Shown here: positions 33,691-44,200 of the stretch, in pieces
How the letters are laid out: every line of letters begins with the position of its first letter
How positions within the stretch are numbered: the stretch's first letter is position 1
DNA from: Gluconobacter sp. Gdi
Lineage (GTDB): Bacteria; Pseudomonadota; Alphaproteobacteria; Acetobacterales; Acetobacteraceae
Assembly (NCBI RefSeq): GCF_014132155.1
Contig: NZ_BLJQ01000001.1
Span: 1 to 64,000 of the forward strand
Length of the DNA stretch: 64,000 nucleotides
Direction of reading: 5' to 3'
Translations under genes and position numbers: made by a program
Notes under the pieces: generated by a model
The model's database searches: none
The model's input: the letters and a program-made list of their open reading frames with translations, nothing else
Told to the model about the DNA's origin: nothing

Positions 33691-35889
33691 TCAGGGAGCT
33701 GGAGAAAGATAAAGCACGGCAAGGGGTGGGAGGATCAGTTCGACAGAGTGTGGCATGCCATGGGTGGGAATATCCTGGGCGTACACTCGCCCATGATTGC
33801 CGAGATTACTTCCGCCCAGATGGGCTGCGTCTGTATTTAGGAGCTCTCGCCATTCACCGCGCCATGGAACGCCGATGCGGTAGTTCATGCGGGGAACAGG
33901 CGTCATATTGCCCACAACAAGAACAGGGCGTGCATCTGGAGACTGTCTGAGCCATGCAAAAACGGTGTTTGCGGTATCGTCGGCGACGAGCCACTGAAAC
34001 CCTTCATGCTCATCATCGGAAGCGTGAAGAGCAGGGTGAGAGCGATACAGCGTGTTGATGGAACGAACCGTCTCATGCATGCCACGGCCATACCCGTCCC
34101 ACAGCCGATACCACGCCAACTCACCTTCATGATTCCACTCATGAGGTTGAGCCAGTTCTCCGCCCATGAAGAGAAGTTTTCGGCCCGGATAAGCCCACAT
34201 CAGGGCATAAAGTACGCGCAGATTGGCATGTTTCTGCCACTCGTCTCCCGGCATTTTGGTCAGGAGAGACCCTTTTCCGTGAACAACCTCATCATGGGAA
34301 AGTGGCAGGATAAAACGTTCCGAATAAGCATAGATCATGCCGAAAGTGATGTCGTTTGCGTGGTAACTGCGCCAGAGCGGATCAAGCTCCATGTATCGCA
34401 GCGTGTCATGCATCCAGCCCATATTCCATTTGTAGGTAAAGCCCAGGCCGCCTGTTCTGGCGGGCGCTGTCACGCCTGGCCAGGACGTCGATTCTTCCGC
34501 GATCAGCATTGTGTCGGGGTGGAGGTCTTCCAGTGTTTCTGAAAGATGGCGCAGGAAATTGACCGCTTCCAGATTTTCGCGCCCTCCATGAATATTGGGG
34601 CGCCATTCGCCTTCTTTGCGGCTGTAATCCCGGTACAGCATGGACGCGACAGCATCGACGCGCAGGCCGTCGACATGGAACTGTTCAAGCCAATGGAGAG
34701 CGCTCCCCGCCAGAAAACCACAGACTTCATTGCGTCCGTAATTATAAATCAGGGTGTGCCAGTCCTGATGATAGCCTTCCTGCGGGTCTGCATGTTCATA
34801 CAGGTGTGTGCCATCGAACTGGCTCAGCCCATGCTGGTCAGCAGGGAAATGGGCAGGGACCCAGTCGATAATGACGCCGAGGCCAGCCTGGTGGCAACGA
34901 TTAACGAAGTTGGCAAATTGAGCACGTGAACCATGGCGCACTGTAGGCGCATACAGGCTGAGCGGCTGATAACCCCATGAGCCGGAATAGGGATATTCTG
35001 CGATCGGGAGGAGCTCCAAATGAGTGAATCCCAGATCCTGAAGATACGGAATGAGCGCATCACCAAGCTCCTCCCACGTCATGATGTCATTGCCATGCTG
35101 GGGATGACGCCATGAGGGGGCATGAATTTCGTAAATTGAAATGGGAGCCTGACTGGCATGTCTGGCTGCTCGCGTTCTCATCCAGTCTGCATCGTGCCAG
35201 ACAAAGTCATCGGGAGCCGCAATAACAGAGGCATTGGCAGGCGGGAGTTCTGCGGCTTTGGCATAGGGGTCAGCCTTGGCGGGAAGGACGTGCCCATCCT
35301 GAGAGACTATTTCGTATTTGTAACGCTCTCCAGCGTGTACGCTGGGAATGAACAACTCCCACACGCCAGAGCCATGACGCAGGCGCATGCAATGCCGACG
35401 GCCATCCCAGATATTGAAATCTCCCACGACTGAGACACGCTTGGCATTTGGTGCCCACACTGCGAAGCGGACGCCGCTCACACCGTCAACGGTCATGGGG
35501 ATGGCGCCCATCATCTGGTCGATCTGCTGATGCTTCCCTTCCGAAAAAAGATACAGATCCATGTCGCCCAGAAGAAGGCCGAAGCTGTATGGGTCATGGG
35601 TGTCCTGCCAGGCATCGGCCCAGCGGATGCGCAGGTGATAGCGGGCGGAGCGGGGGAGCGTGGCGGAATACAGGCCGCGATCATCGATCCGACGCATGGT
35701 CTTTTCCAAAACCTGCCCTGATGCCTGTTCCACCATAAGATGGACTTCCACAGCATCGGGGTAAAAGACTCTCACAATATCCTGCCGATGATCCCGGTGG
35801 CGGCCGAGCAGAGCAAACGGGTCACTGCACTGCCCGGCCATAAGTGCGTCTGTCATGGATTGAAGAACGGGATCGACCGGACGAGCCAT
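33691..35889 (-). CDS. glgB: 1,4-alpha-glucan branching enzyme
   Basis: The 732-residue enzyme makes alpha-1,6 branches in glycogen. It has the N1 module (DPFALLGRHRD), a CBM48 domain (VRFAVWAPNAKRVSVVGDFN) and the GH13 core with GLRVDAVASMLYRDYSR (nucleophile Asp), LIAEESTSWPG (acid/base Glu) and LSHDEVVHGKGS. The length is close to the E. coli enzyme. glgA ends 14 bases upstream and treZ starts 17 bases downstream. Confidence 0.97.
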   Translation of the reverse strand: MARPVDPVLQSMTDALMAGQCSDPFALLGRHRDHRQDIVRVFYPDAVEVHLMVEQASGQVLEKTMRRIDDRGLYSATLPRSARYHLRIRWADAWQDTHDPYSFGLLLGDMDLYLFSEGKHQQIDQMMGAIPMTVDGVSGVRFAVWAPNAKRVSVVGDFNIWDGRRHCMRLRHGSGVWELFIPSVHAGERYKYEIVSQDGHVLPAKADPYAKAAELPPANASVIAAPDDFVWHDADWMRTRAARHASQAPISIYEIHAPSWRHPQHGNDIMTWEELGDALIPYLQDLGFTHLELLPIAEYPYSGSWGYQPLSLYAPTVRHGSRAQFANFVNRCHQAGLGVIIDWVPAHFPADQHGLSQFDGTHLYEHADPQEGYHQDWHTLIYNYGRNEVCGFLAGSALHWLEQFHVDGLRVDAVASMLYRDYSRKEGEWRPNIHGGRENLEAVNFLRHLSETLEDLHPDTMLIAEESTSWPGVTAPARTGGLGFTYKWNMGWMHDTLRYMELDPLWRSYHANDITFGMIYAYSERFILPLSHDEVVHGKGSLLTKMPGDEWQKHANLRVLYALMWAYPGRKLLFMGGELAQPHEWNHEGELAWYRLWDGYGRGMHETVRSINTLYRSHPALHASDDEHEGFQWLVADDTANTVFAWLRQSPDARPVLVVGNMTPVPRMNYRIGVPWRGEWRELLNTDAAHLGGSNLGNHGRVYAQDIPTHGMPHSVELILPPLAVLYLSPAP

Positions 35890-35903
35890 TATGCGGAAAA
35901 CCT

Positions 35904-37544
35904 TCAGGATCGGGTGCCCGTACGGGGCGTGAATGGAACAAGTGCGGACGTGGCTGTGTCGCCCGCGGTGCGCGGCATCCGGGCAACCTGCCGTGACAGC
36001 CGTGGACGTGCCGATGCCGGATCGGCCCGGCGTGGGGCGATATCACTGCCCGGCTCTGTCATAACTGTTTCATGGCCGGTCATATCCTGCAGCAGGCGGG
36101 CGTATTGCGCGGCTTTGCCATTCCAGGACACATCGTGCAGGGCCCCATTCCGCTGCATCCGTGCCCAGACGGCTTTTTGACGAAACAATGCCTGCGCGCG
36201 GCGGATTGCCAGATACAGCATGTCTTCCGTTGTGGGAGAAAACAGGATTCCGTTTGCAACGCCCTCTGACACAGCGGCCGAATTGGCATCAATAATGGTG
36301 TCGCTCAGCCCTCCCACACGGGCTGCAATTGGGATTGATCCGTATCGCAGCGCATGAAACTGCGTCAGGCCGCAGGGTTCAAAACGGGAAGGGATCAGGG
36401 ATGCATCGACCGCAGAGTGCAGTCTGTGGCCAAGTGTCTCGCTGTACCGCAGATGGCAGACGAAATTTTGCGGATACCGGCTTCGTAGGGTCGCAAACTC
36501 CTGCATGATGCCTTCATCACCCACACCGACAACAGCGAGCTGGATATCCTCCTGAAAGAGGCGAGGGGCCAGCTTTGCGAGAAGGTCAGCCCCTTTTTGT
36601 GTTGTCAGACGACTGACCATCCCGAGAAGCAGAGCATCCGATTTCTGGGGAAGGCCAAACTCAGCCTGAAACACACGCTTGTTCGCACGGCGCGCGATGA
36701 TGTCTCCGACCGCATAAGGAAAAAAGACGGAGGGATCGGTCATGGGGTTCCATTCCCGAAGGTCCACGCCATTCAGAATACCGGTCAAGGCGTTGGAACG
36801 TGCCCGCAGGACGGTATCCAGCCCCATTCCTTCCTCAGGGGTCTGAATTTCTTCTGCATAGGTTGGTGACACACTGATCAGCCGATCTGAAAGCTGGAGC
36901 GCAGCCTTCATGAAGCTGATCTGGCCGTAATATTCGAGTTGGTCGAAGGTAAAAGACCAGTCTGGCAAACCGAATGTATGCAGCATTTCGCGGGGAAAGA
37001 GCCCTTGAAACGCGAGATTATGCACGACATGGGCGACCGGCGGTGTCGGGCCCTCCATATAGCGCAGATAGGCGGCAACCAGCCCGGCGTGCCAGTCATG
37101 GCTCAGAACTGCGTCGGGCTTCCAGCTCGGGAGTGTTCCGGAGGCAATCAGGGCAGCCGCTCGGCAGAGGACTGCGTAACGGATGCCGTTGTCGCTCCAG
37201 GGCTGCCCGTCTGGAGCAAGATATGGATTGCCGGGACGGTTATAGAGTTCTGGGACGTCTACGACATAGAGCGTGTTTCCATCGGTCCGGCCTTCCCAGA
37301 TCGTGACGGTATATCCAAGAACATTATCAATCCGGATCGTTTCTTTGCGATTGCAGAGTGCGTGCAGAACGGCTGGGTAGCCGGGAACGAGGGTACGCGT
37401 GCAGATTCTATGAGGTTCAAGTGCGGCCGGCAGTGAGCCAACAACATCTCCCAGCCCTCCGGTCTTGATCAGCGGATAGATCTCCGCAGCCACAGACAGG
37501 AGTTGCAGTTCTCTCAGGGCTGATACGGGCGTATTCGTTGTCAT
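35904..37544 (-). CDS. glgA: Glycogen synthase (ADP-glucose type, GT5)
   Basis: The 546-residue enzyme extends alpha-1,4 glucan from ADP-glucose. The ADP-glucose loop KTGGLGDVVGSLP lies near residues 27-39, with HDWHAGL near 150 and SRFEPCGLTQFHALRYG near 385-400, the GT-B active site. About 55 basic residues beyond the usual C-terminus are unusual. GAGAAGGG lies about eight bases before ATG 37544; the frame to 37604 has no better site. It heads the leftward operon and is divergent from glgX. ADP-glucose pyrophosphorylase (glgC) is not in the window. Confidence 0.95.
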   Translation of the reverse strand: MTTNTPVSALRELQLLSVAAEIYPLIKTGGLGDVVGSLPAALEPHRICTRTLVPGYPAVLHALCNRKETIRIDNVLGYTVTIWEGRTDGNTLYVVDVPELYNRPGNPYLAPDGQPWSDNGIRYAVLCRAAALIASGTLPSWKPDAVLSHDWHAGLVAAYLRYMEGPTPPVAHVVHNLAFQGLFPREMLHTFGLPDWSFTFDQLEYYGQISFMKAALQLSDRLISVSPTYAEEIQTPEEGMGLDTVLRARSNALTGILNGVDLREWNPMTDPSVFFPYAVGDIIARRANKRVFQAEFGLPQKSDALLLGMVSRLTTQKGADLLAKLAPRLFQEDIQLAVVGVGDEGIMQEFATLRSRYPQNFVCHLRYSETLGHRLHSAVDASLIPSRFEPCGLTQFHALRYGSIPIAARVGGLSDTIIDANSAAVSEGVANGILFSPTTEDMLYLAIRRAQALFRQKAVWARMQRNGALHDVSWNGKAAQYARLLQDMTGHETVMTEPGSDIAPRRADPASARPRLSRQVARMPRTAGDTATSALVPFTPRTGTRS

Positions 37545-37748
37545 CACACACACCCTTCTCGCTATCATGCGGAGTTGGATATTTTTTGGCTTTGTCGAGG
37601 GCACAACGTCTGATGAATGGTGTTGGAAACGCCTTCACAAATAATTTACAGCCATGTCAGGCCCCGCTCCAGCGTTACCGCCTTGAAAGCCGCACGGCTC
37701 TGCCACGGGGCAGGAAAGCTGGCTTGCGTTTTTGCTGGAACAATCAAG

Positions 37749-39887
37749 ATGAGCAGTTCGCGCCAGAAGGGATTACAGGAAGGAAACCCCAATAATCTCG
37801 GAGCTACGTATGACGATTCCGGGGTCAATTTCGCCGTTTTTTCTGCCCACGCCAAAGCTGTTGAAGTCTGCCTTTTTGATGAAGACGGAACACGTGAAAC
37901 AGACCGGATCCGTCTGCCCGAATATACCGATCATGTTTTTCATGGATGGATCCCGGATCTGAAGCCGGGGCAGTTATATGGTTACCGTGTTCATGGGCCT
38001 TATGAGCCGGATGAAGGACATCGGTTCAATCCCAACAAATTGCTGATGGATCCGTACGCTAGGGCATTTCATGGCGATCTGACATGGGATCCTTCCCTGT
38101 TTGGATATGAGCTGGACCATCCTGACAAGGACCTGAGTTACAGTACGGCAGACAGTGCATCATTCGTACCAAAAGCGATCATCATAGATCCGACACCTCA
38201 GCATTTTGACCATCCTGACACACCCTGGACGGATACGGTCATCTACGAAATGCATGTGAAAGGATATACGCGGCTGAATGGTGCAGTGCCTGAGAAACTG
38301 CGTGGAACCTATGCCGGACTGTCAGACCCGAAACTTTTGAAAAGTATTCGGGATATGGGTGTGACGGCGGTGGAATTCCTGCCTGTTCAGAGCTTTGTCA
38401 GTAGCAAATTTCTGGCAGATAAAGGCCTCAGGAATTACTGGGGCTATAATACGATCGGCTTTTTTGCCCCCGAAAGCCATTACGCTGCAGAGCCTGATAA
38501 TGCGGCTCAGGAATTCCGGGCTTTGGTGCGTGCCTGTCATGAGGCGGGCCTCGAAGTTATTCTCGACGTTGTTTATAATCATACAGCGGAGGGCAATGAA
38601 CTTGGCCCGACGCTGTCATTCCGCGGGCTGGATAATGTTTCATATTACCGGCTCATGCCAGACAGTAAAAGACATTACATAAACGAAACGGGAACCGGAA
38701 ACACATTCAGCCTGACGCATCTGAACTGCATCCGCTTTGTTGCGGACAGTTTGAGATATTGGGTCAAGGAAATGGGCGTTGATGGGTTTCGGTTTGACCT
38801 CGGAACAATTCTTGCCCGTGAAGAAGATGGTTTCCATAATGATGCAACGTTTCTGCGTGTCTGCCGGCAGGACCCGGTGCTGTCGCATGTGAAACTGATT
38901 GCCGAGCCTTGGGACGTTGGTCCGGGTGGTTATCAGGTTGGGAATTTTCCGCCGGGCTGGGCAGAGTGGAACGACACGTTTCGGGACACTGTTCGTGATT
39001 TCTGGCGCGGCGAGGCCAAGTCGGGCGCGCTGGCGCCCAGGCTTCTGGCCAGCCCGGACCGTTTCAACCACAGCGGACGGCAGACATGGGCCAGCGTGAA
39101 TTTTGTCACGGCTCATGATGGTTTCACGCTCATGGACTGCGTTTCTTACAACGAGCGCCATAACGATGCGAACGGGGAAGAGGGCAAGGATGGCTCCCCC
39201 GATAACCGATCCTTCAATTATGGTGTGGAAGGACCGACAGAAGACCCGGATATTAACGCCATCCGCTGGCGCCAATGCAGGAACATGCTGTCCACGCTGC
39301 TGCTGTCACAGGGAACGCCCATGCTTCTGGCCGGTGACGAATTTGGCCGTACGCAGCAGGGGAACAACAATGCCTATTGTCAGGACAGTGAGATTTCGTG
39401 GCTGAATTGGGAGATCGGTAAAGAAGGTGCCCAACTTCAGAGTTTCGTTCACCGCTTAACGGGGTTGAGGCGCCGGTATCCCATTCTTCGGCGCGGGCGC
39501 TTTCTGACGGAGGCTTACAATAAAGAGCTGGATGTTCAGGAACTCACCTGGCTGACAGCTAATGGCAATCAGATGATGCCGGAAGACTGGGGGCACGATC
39601 AGTGTTTTGGTCTGATGATCGACGGTCGCAGCCAGCGGAGTGGCATCATGCGACGCGGGTCAGATGCGACTGTTCTGCTTGTATTTAATGGATGGAAAGA
39701 CGCCGTTCCATTCATACTGCCAGAGACAGGAGAAGGCCGGTGGAAGCTTCTGCTGGACACAAACCAGCCAGACGCTGGTGGCGAGATTGAGAAAGAAGTC
39801 TTTGACCAGAAGCATGAATACACCGTCACCGGTCGGTCTCTGCTGCTGCTGGAACTGATTTGTCGTGAAACTGGTGAGTGTGCCTGA
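37749..39887 (+). CDS. glgX: Glycogen debranching enzyme GlgX
   Basis: The 712-residue GH13_11 isoamylase-type enzyme removes short alpha-1,6 branches left by phosphorylase. It has a CBM48 start (LGATYDDSGVNFAVFSAHA), then DVVYNHTAEGNELGP, GFRFDLGTILARE (nucleophile Asp), LIAEPWDVGPGGYQVG (Glu) and FVTAHDGFTLMD. ATG at 37749 begins just before the conserved domain; the frame open to 37617 contains the glgA-glgX divergent promoter region and lacks a ribosome site. It is a single gene followed by a hairpin at 39891-39921. Confidence 0.94.
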   Translation: MSSSRQKGLQEGNPNNLGATYDDSGVNFAVFSAHAKAVEVCLFDEDGTRETDRIRLPEYTDHVFHGWIPDLKPGQLYGYRVHGPYEPDEGHRFNPNKLLMDPYARAFHGDLTWDPSLFGYELDHPDKDLSYSTADSASFVPKAIIIDPTPQHFDHPDTPWTDTVIYEMHVKGYTRLNGAVPEKLRGTYAGLSDPKLLKSIRDMGVTAVEFLPVQSFVSSKFLADKGLRNYWGYNTIGFFAPESHYAAEPDNAAQEFRALVRACHEAGLEVILDVVYNHTAEGNELGPTLSFRGLDNVSYYRLMPDSKRHYINETGTGNTFSLTHLNCIRFVADSLRYWVKEMGVDGFRFDLGTILAREEDGFHNDATFLRVCRQDPVLSHVKLIAEPWDVGPGGYQVGNFPPGWAEWNDTFRDTVRDFWRGEAKSGALAPRLLASPDRFNHSGRQTWASVNFVTAHDGFTLMDCVSYNERHNDANGEEGKDGSPDNRSFNYGVEGPTEDPDINAIRWRQCRNMLSTLLLSQGTPMLLAGDEFGRTQQGNNNAYCQDSEISWLNWEIGKEGAQLQSFVHRLTGLRRRYPILRRGRFLTEAYNKELDVQELTWLTANGNQMMPEDWGHDQCFGLMIDGRSQRSGIMRRGSDATVLLVFNGWKDAVPFILPETGEGRWKLLLDTNQPDAGGEIEKEVFDQKHEYTVTGRSLLLLELICRETGECA

Positions 39888-39890
39888 CGG

Positions 39891-39921
39891 CGGACATGGC
39901 GGATGAAACATTGCATCCATG
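39891..39921 (+). other. Imperfect hairpin after glgX
   Basis: GACATG-(GCG)-GATG and CATC-CATGTC pair over 10 bp with a three-base bulge and an eight-base loop. No T run follows. It may mark the mRNA end of glgX. Confidence 0.35.
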
Positions 39922-39970
39922 TCAGACCTGACGAAGAATGACAGACCCTGTTTTAGGAAAGGACTATCTT

Positions 39971-40159
39971 ATGCGTCTCATTCTTGCCCTGCTTCTGCCG
40001 TGGCTTCAGTTCTTCACCATTGGTCGCCCGTTCGCAGGCATTATCTGCCTGTTCCTTCAGGTCACTGTTATTGGCTGGATTCCGGCTGCAATCTGGTCCG
40101 TGTATGCGTTGAGCCAGTATCGCACAGATCAGAAGCTGGCCGCTGCACGTCGCGGCTGA
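39971..40159 (+). CDS. YqaE/Pmp3-like small membrane protein
   Basis: The 62-residue protein is two hydrophobic helices (residues 2-17 and 24-45) with a short turn (TIGRPFAG) and a charged tail, the layout of the YqaE/Pmp3 proteolipid family linked to membrane potential and stress. The match is by layout and the IGWIPAAIWSVYAL segment. AGGAAAGGA lies about seven bases before ATG 39971, which is better than the upstream ATG at 39938. A strong terminator follows. Confidence 0.75.
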   Translation: MRLILALLLPWLQFFTIGRPFAGIICLFLQVTVIGWIPAAIWSVYALSQYRTDQKLAAARRG

Positions 40160-40175
40160 GCCTGTAACACCCCAT

Positions 40176-40213
40176 AAAAAAGCCCCGACGTCGAAAGGCG
40201 CCGGGGCTTTTTT
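40176..40213 (+). terminator. Bidirectional rho-independent terminator
   Basis: AAAAAAGCCCCG and CGGGGCTTTTTT pair perfectly over 12 bp around a 14-base loop. It serves the YqaE-like gene on the plus strand and, through its A-run side, the SDR gene on the minus strand. Confidence 0.92.
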
Positions 40214-40231
40214 TATTCTCAACTCGGGTCT

Positions 40232-41026
40232 TTAGATCGTATCGACGGTTCCACCATCAACCCGCAAAGCTGCGCCCGTCGTGGCAGAGGCGAGGGGCGA
40301 TGCTGTGTAAACAACGATATTCGCGACTTCGTCCACTGTTGCCATGCGCTGAAGGATGTTGCTTGGGCGGTGCTTCCGGACGAAATCCGCCGCAAGCTCT
40401 TCCACAGGCTGCGTGCTGTCAGGGTTCTGCGCCTTAAGCATGTCTTCTACGCCCCCGGAAAGTGTCGGTCCTGGCAGGATGGAATTTACCGTGACATTCG
40501 TCCCCGCCATATCCTTGGCCAGACCGCGGGCCAGACCCAGCATGGCCGTCTTGCTGACACCGTAGTCGATCATTTCCACCGGAATGTTGATTGCAGATTC
40601 CGATGCAATGAAAAGGACACGGCCCCAGTTACGCTCTTTCATGCCGGGCATGTAGGCGCGGGCCAGCCTGACACCGGAAAAGAGGTTGACTTCGAACAGC
40701 TTCTGCCAGCTTTCATCCGTGGTCTTGAAGAAGTCATTGGGGCCGAAAATTCCGGCATTGTTGATCAGGATATCAACAGCGCCTTCAGTGTTCACAAGCG
40801 TGTCACACCCTTCGGCAGTGCCAACATCCGCCACCACACTGCGGAAAGTGCCACCAGGAATACGTTCCCGCAGAACGTCCAGCGCTTTGTCTACGCTTTC
40901 CTGTTTACGGCCGTTGATGATGACGGTTGCGCCAGCTTCGGCCAGGCGCCGCGCTATGGCGAGCCCGATCCCGCCAGTGGACCCTGTGACAAGGGCTGTA
41001 CGACCACTCAGATCAATTCCAAGCAT
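40232..41026 (-). CDS. Short-chain dehydrogenase/reductase (SDR)
   Basis: The 264-residue classical SDR has the NAD(P) motif TGSTGGIG near residues 15-22, NNAG near 88, catalytic Ser in ASESA and the YGVSK motif near 155. Cofactor may be NADPH judging by NGRKQ after beta-2, where Arg/Lys often contact the phosphate. Acetic acid bacteria contain many such polyol and sugar reductases, and the substrate cannot be read from sequence. It is a single gene with a terminator behind it. Confidence 0.9.
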   Translation of the reverse strand: MLGIDLSGRTALVTGSTGGIGLAIARRLAEAGATVIINGRKQESVDKALDVLRERIPGGTFRSVVADVGTAEGCDTLVNTEGAVDILINNAGIFGPNDFFKTTDESWQKLFEVNLFSGVRLARAYMPGMKERNWGRVLFIASESAINIPVEMIDYGVSKTAMLGLARGLAKDMAGTNVTVNSILPGPTLSGGVEDMLKAQNPDSTQPVEELAADFVRKHRPSNILQRMATVDEVANIVVYTASPLASATTGAALRVDGGTVDTI

Positions 41027-41203
41027 GGCGGGTTTCCTTCTTCATCGGATGGCACATGGCGAAGGAAACGCAGCAAGGTCTTGATGGTCGCAAAGGTTTT
41101 ATGGAAAAGGACACAGGCAGGAGGCTGCGTTCCTGTGCAGATCTGTTAGTGTGAGGTCGGCCCTCGTCCATCCGGGAAAAGCGGCGTGACCGGGAGAGAC
41201 AGC

Positions 41204-44200
41204 ATGACGGCCGGTTCAGAAGTAGCGCAAGCCAGTGGCAATGCTCTTCCTTCGATCGTGCATCAGATCAGAACAGCTCTTGAAGACTTCTCAGAGCATC
41301 TGCTGGCCCTGGCAGCCAGTCTGGGTGGTGGGGCTGCTGCGCTGGTCATGCGGGATCGTCGTGGGGAATGGGTGATAGCTTCTGGCGGAGACAGCAGTTT
41401 TCTCGCCGAGCTTGAAAGCGGAAATCCTAAGGGTGTTTGCTGCCTCCCGGTTTATGAAAACGCTCCCGAGGTCTGGTTGTGTGTCAGATGTAAAACGCCG
41501 GGGCTGGAGAATGTTCAGGCACTGTGTGCGCGCCATATTGCCCAATCATTTTCGATGGCAGATGGCTCCGGATTGGCCAGTCAGCTTCATCGGCTGGACC
41601 GCCGTATCAAGCGTATGGCTGAAGCCGCAGAAATGGGTTTTTTCCGTTGCAACCTGACGCGCCGTATTCTGTTCGGGGATGAACGTTTTGCGCAGATCTG
41701 GGGGCTTCCTCCGGAACGCTTGATGCAAGGGCTTCCGATGGAGGACGCATATGCTTGCCTCCATCCGGACGATCGCGCTGCTTACGAGAGCGTTGCAGAA
41801 GACGAACTCAGGGAAGAGGGCAGCTTCGAATACCGTGTCCGCCTTATGGTTTCGCATGCGCAGGGGCCGACAATGGTGCGGCATCTGCTCATTCGAGGTT
41901 GGCGGGATGATGATCAGCTCGACCGCGAGGATCTGTATTCCGTCGGTGTGATCATGGATGTTTCAAATGCTTCCATGGTTGCTGAAGCGCTCAGGTCCAG
42001 TGAGGCCTTTACCCATCTTCTTCTGTCCAGCTCTCCGGACTGCATTCATATCCTCGATCTGGACGGGTGCATCCGGTTCATCAACGCAGGTGGTATCGAG
42101 GCCATGGAGCTCGATAGCCCGATTATCTTGCACGGTGTGCCTTGGGTTGATCTGTGGCGAGGTCAGGCTCGTATCATGGCCATGCAAGCAGTTAAGACGG
42201 CCTTGAGTGGAGAGGCGGGGCGTTTTCAGGGCTATGCCAGTACCATGCGGGGAAACCGCCGCTTCTGGGATGTCGCCGTTACGCCGATCTTCGGAGAAGA
42301 CGGGGACGTTCAGCGTCTTCTGGCGACCGGACGTGATCTGACGGAAGTCAATCAATCCAGTCTTCGGCTTCAGCTTGCACTGGACGCAGGCGCTATTGCC
42401 GGAACATGGATGTGGGATGACAATTCCTCTCTCGTGATCGGGGATGCCCGCCTGGCTGAAACGCTGGGCCTCGACGCAAAGGCACTGGAGCAGGGTGTTC
42501 CAGCTACCGCGTTCTATGCCGCCATTGAGCCTGAAGATCAGGGGCGTGTTGCAGCCGCTATTACGAATGCCCTGCATACGGGCGGACAATGTGATTTCGA
42601 ATTCCGTGTCCGCACACCGATGGGGACGCGGTGGTTTGAAGGGAATGGTCGCTGCGATCTGACCGAAGACAGACGCCCGCTGCGTTTTCCTGGGATTGTG
42701 CTCGATATTGATCACAGCAAGAGACAGTCTCTGCGTCAGGCAGCTTTGGTGGAGCTTGGAGATCGGCTGCGCGCCCTAGAAAATGCTGATGAAATGGAAG
42801 GCGTTGCCGCCCAGATCCTGTGTCGCGAGCTCTCCGTAAACTGTGCTGCTTACGGGACAGTTGACGAAGCGGGAACAGGTATTCTGATCGGCGCCATGCG
42901 CACGGTCACGCTTGGATCAGGAAGCAAGATTCAGCATCAGACATCCATTCGTGGATTTCATGCCTTCCGCGATTATGGCGATTACGGACCGCTTCTGGCG
43001 CGTGGGCGGACTGTCGCGATTTCGGATGTGCGTCTGGATGCCTTGACGCTCAAGCATGTCGAACGCTTCGAAAATCTCAATATTTGCGCTCTTCTTCATG
43101 TCCCCCTGTTCAAGTTTGGCAGGCTGGTTGGCGTGATGTGTGTGTACTCCACGGTTCCGCATGTCTGGACGGAAGAAGAAATCGTTTTCACACGCGCTGT
43201 GGCGGACCGCACCCATGCTGCCATGCGCCAGGCCAAGACCCAGCAGGAACTGCGTGAGATGAACGTGATGCTGGAGGAGCGGATCCGCCAGCGAACGCGG
43301 GAGCGTGACCGCCTCTGGACCATCGCCAAAGATTTGTTCGTCATCATCAGTCGCAGTGGTCACTATATGGCCGTCAGCCCCTCCTGGCTGCGGGCGCTGG
43401 GCTATACGCAGGAAGGACTGATCGGGCTGAGGATTGAAGCTTTGTGTCATCCGGACGATCAGGCTGCGGTCTGTGAAGCGTTTGACCGGGTTCGGCTCAG
43501 TACGCCTGGGTCCGATGTCGCACTGGATGTGCGGATGAAGCACCGGAACGGCACATGGCGGCTGTATAACTGGAATTTCAATAATGAAGGTGACACCATT
43601 TACGGTGTTGGCCGCGACATTACTGAACGCAATGATCTGGAAGAGCAGTTGCGTCAGTCCCAGAAGATGGAAGCCGTGGGCCAGTTAACGGGGGGCCTTG
43701 CTCATGACTTCAACAACCTTCTCGCCGGAATAGGTGGAAGTCTCGAACTCCTTGAAACCCGACTGGTGCAGGGACGGACTGTTGGTCTTGACCGTTATAT
43801 CACGGCGTCACAGGACGCGGTGCGGCGTGCAGCATCCCTGACACACCGTTTGCTGGCGTTCTCGCGTCGTCAGCCGCTGGATCCGGTTCCTACGGATGTG
43901 AATGGTCTGGTGTGTGGTCTGGAGACGCTCTTGCGCGGGAGTGTCGGCCCGTTGGTGTCGATCCAGTTTGATCTGCAACAGGGTATCTGGACGACACGGG
44001 TGGATGCCAACCAGCTTGAGAACGCAGTGCTCAATCTCTGTATCAACGCACGGGATGCCATGCAGGAGAGCGGCGGAACCATTCGGATTGTGAGCGCCAA
44101 TACTTCTCTGGGCCCTGTGGCCAGTCACGAAGCGGGTGTGTCCGTTGGCGACTACGTGCTTTTGAAGGTTGAGGATAACGGCTGCGGCATGGCGGAAGAG

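Noticed and set aside
41963-42715. 250-codon frame antisense to the histidine kinase
   Set aside because: It is within a continuous PAS-rich kinase and has no recognisable domain.
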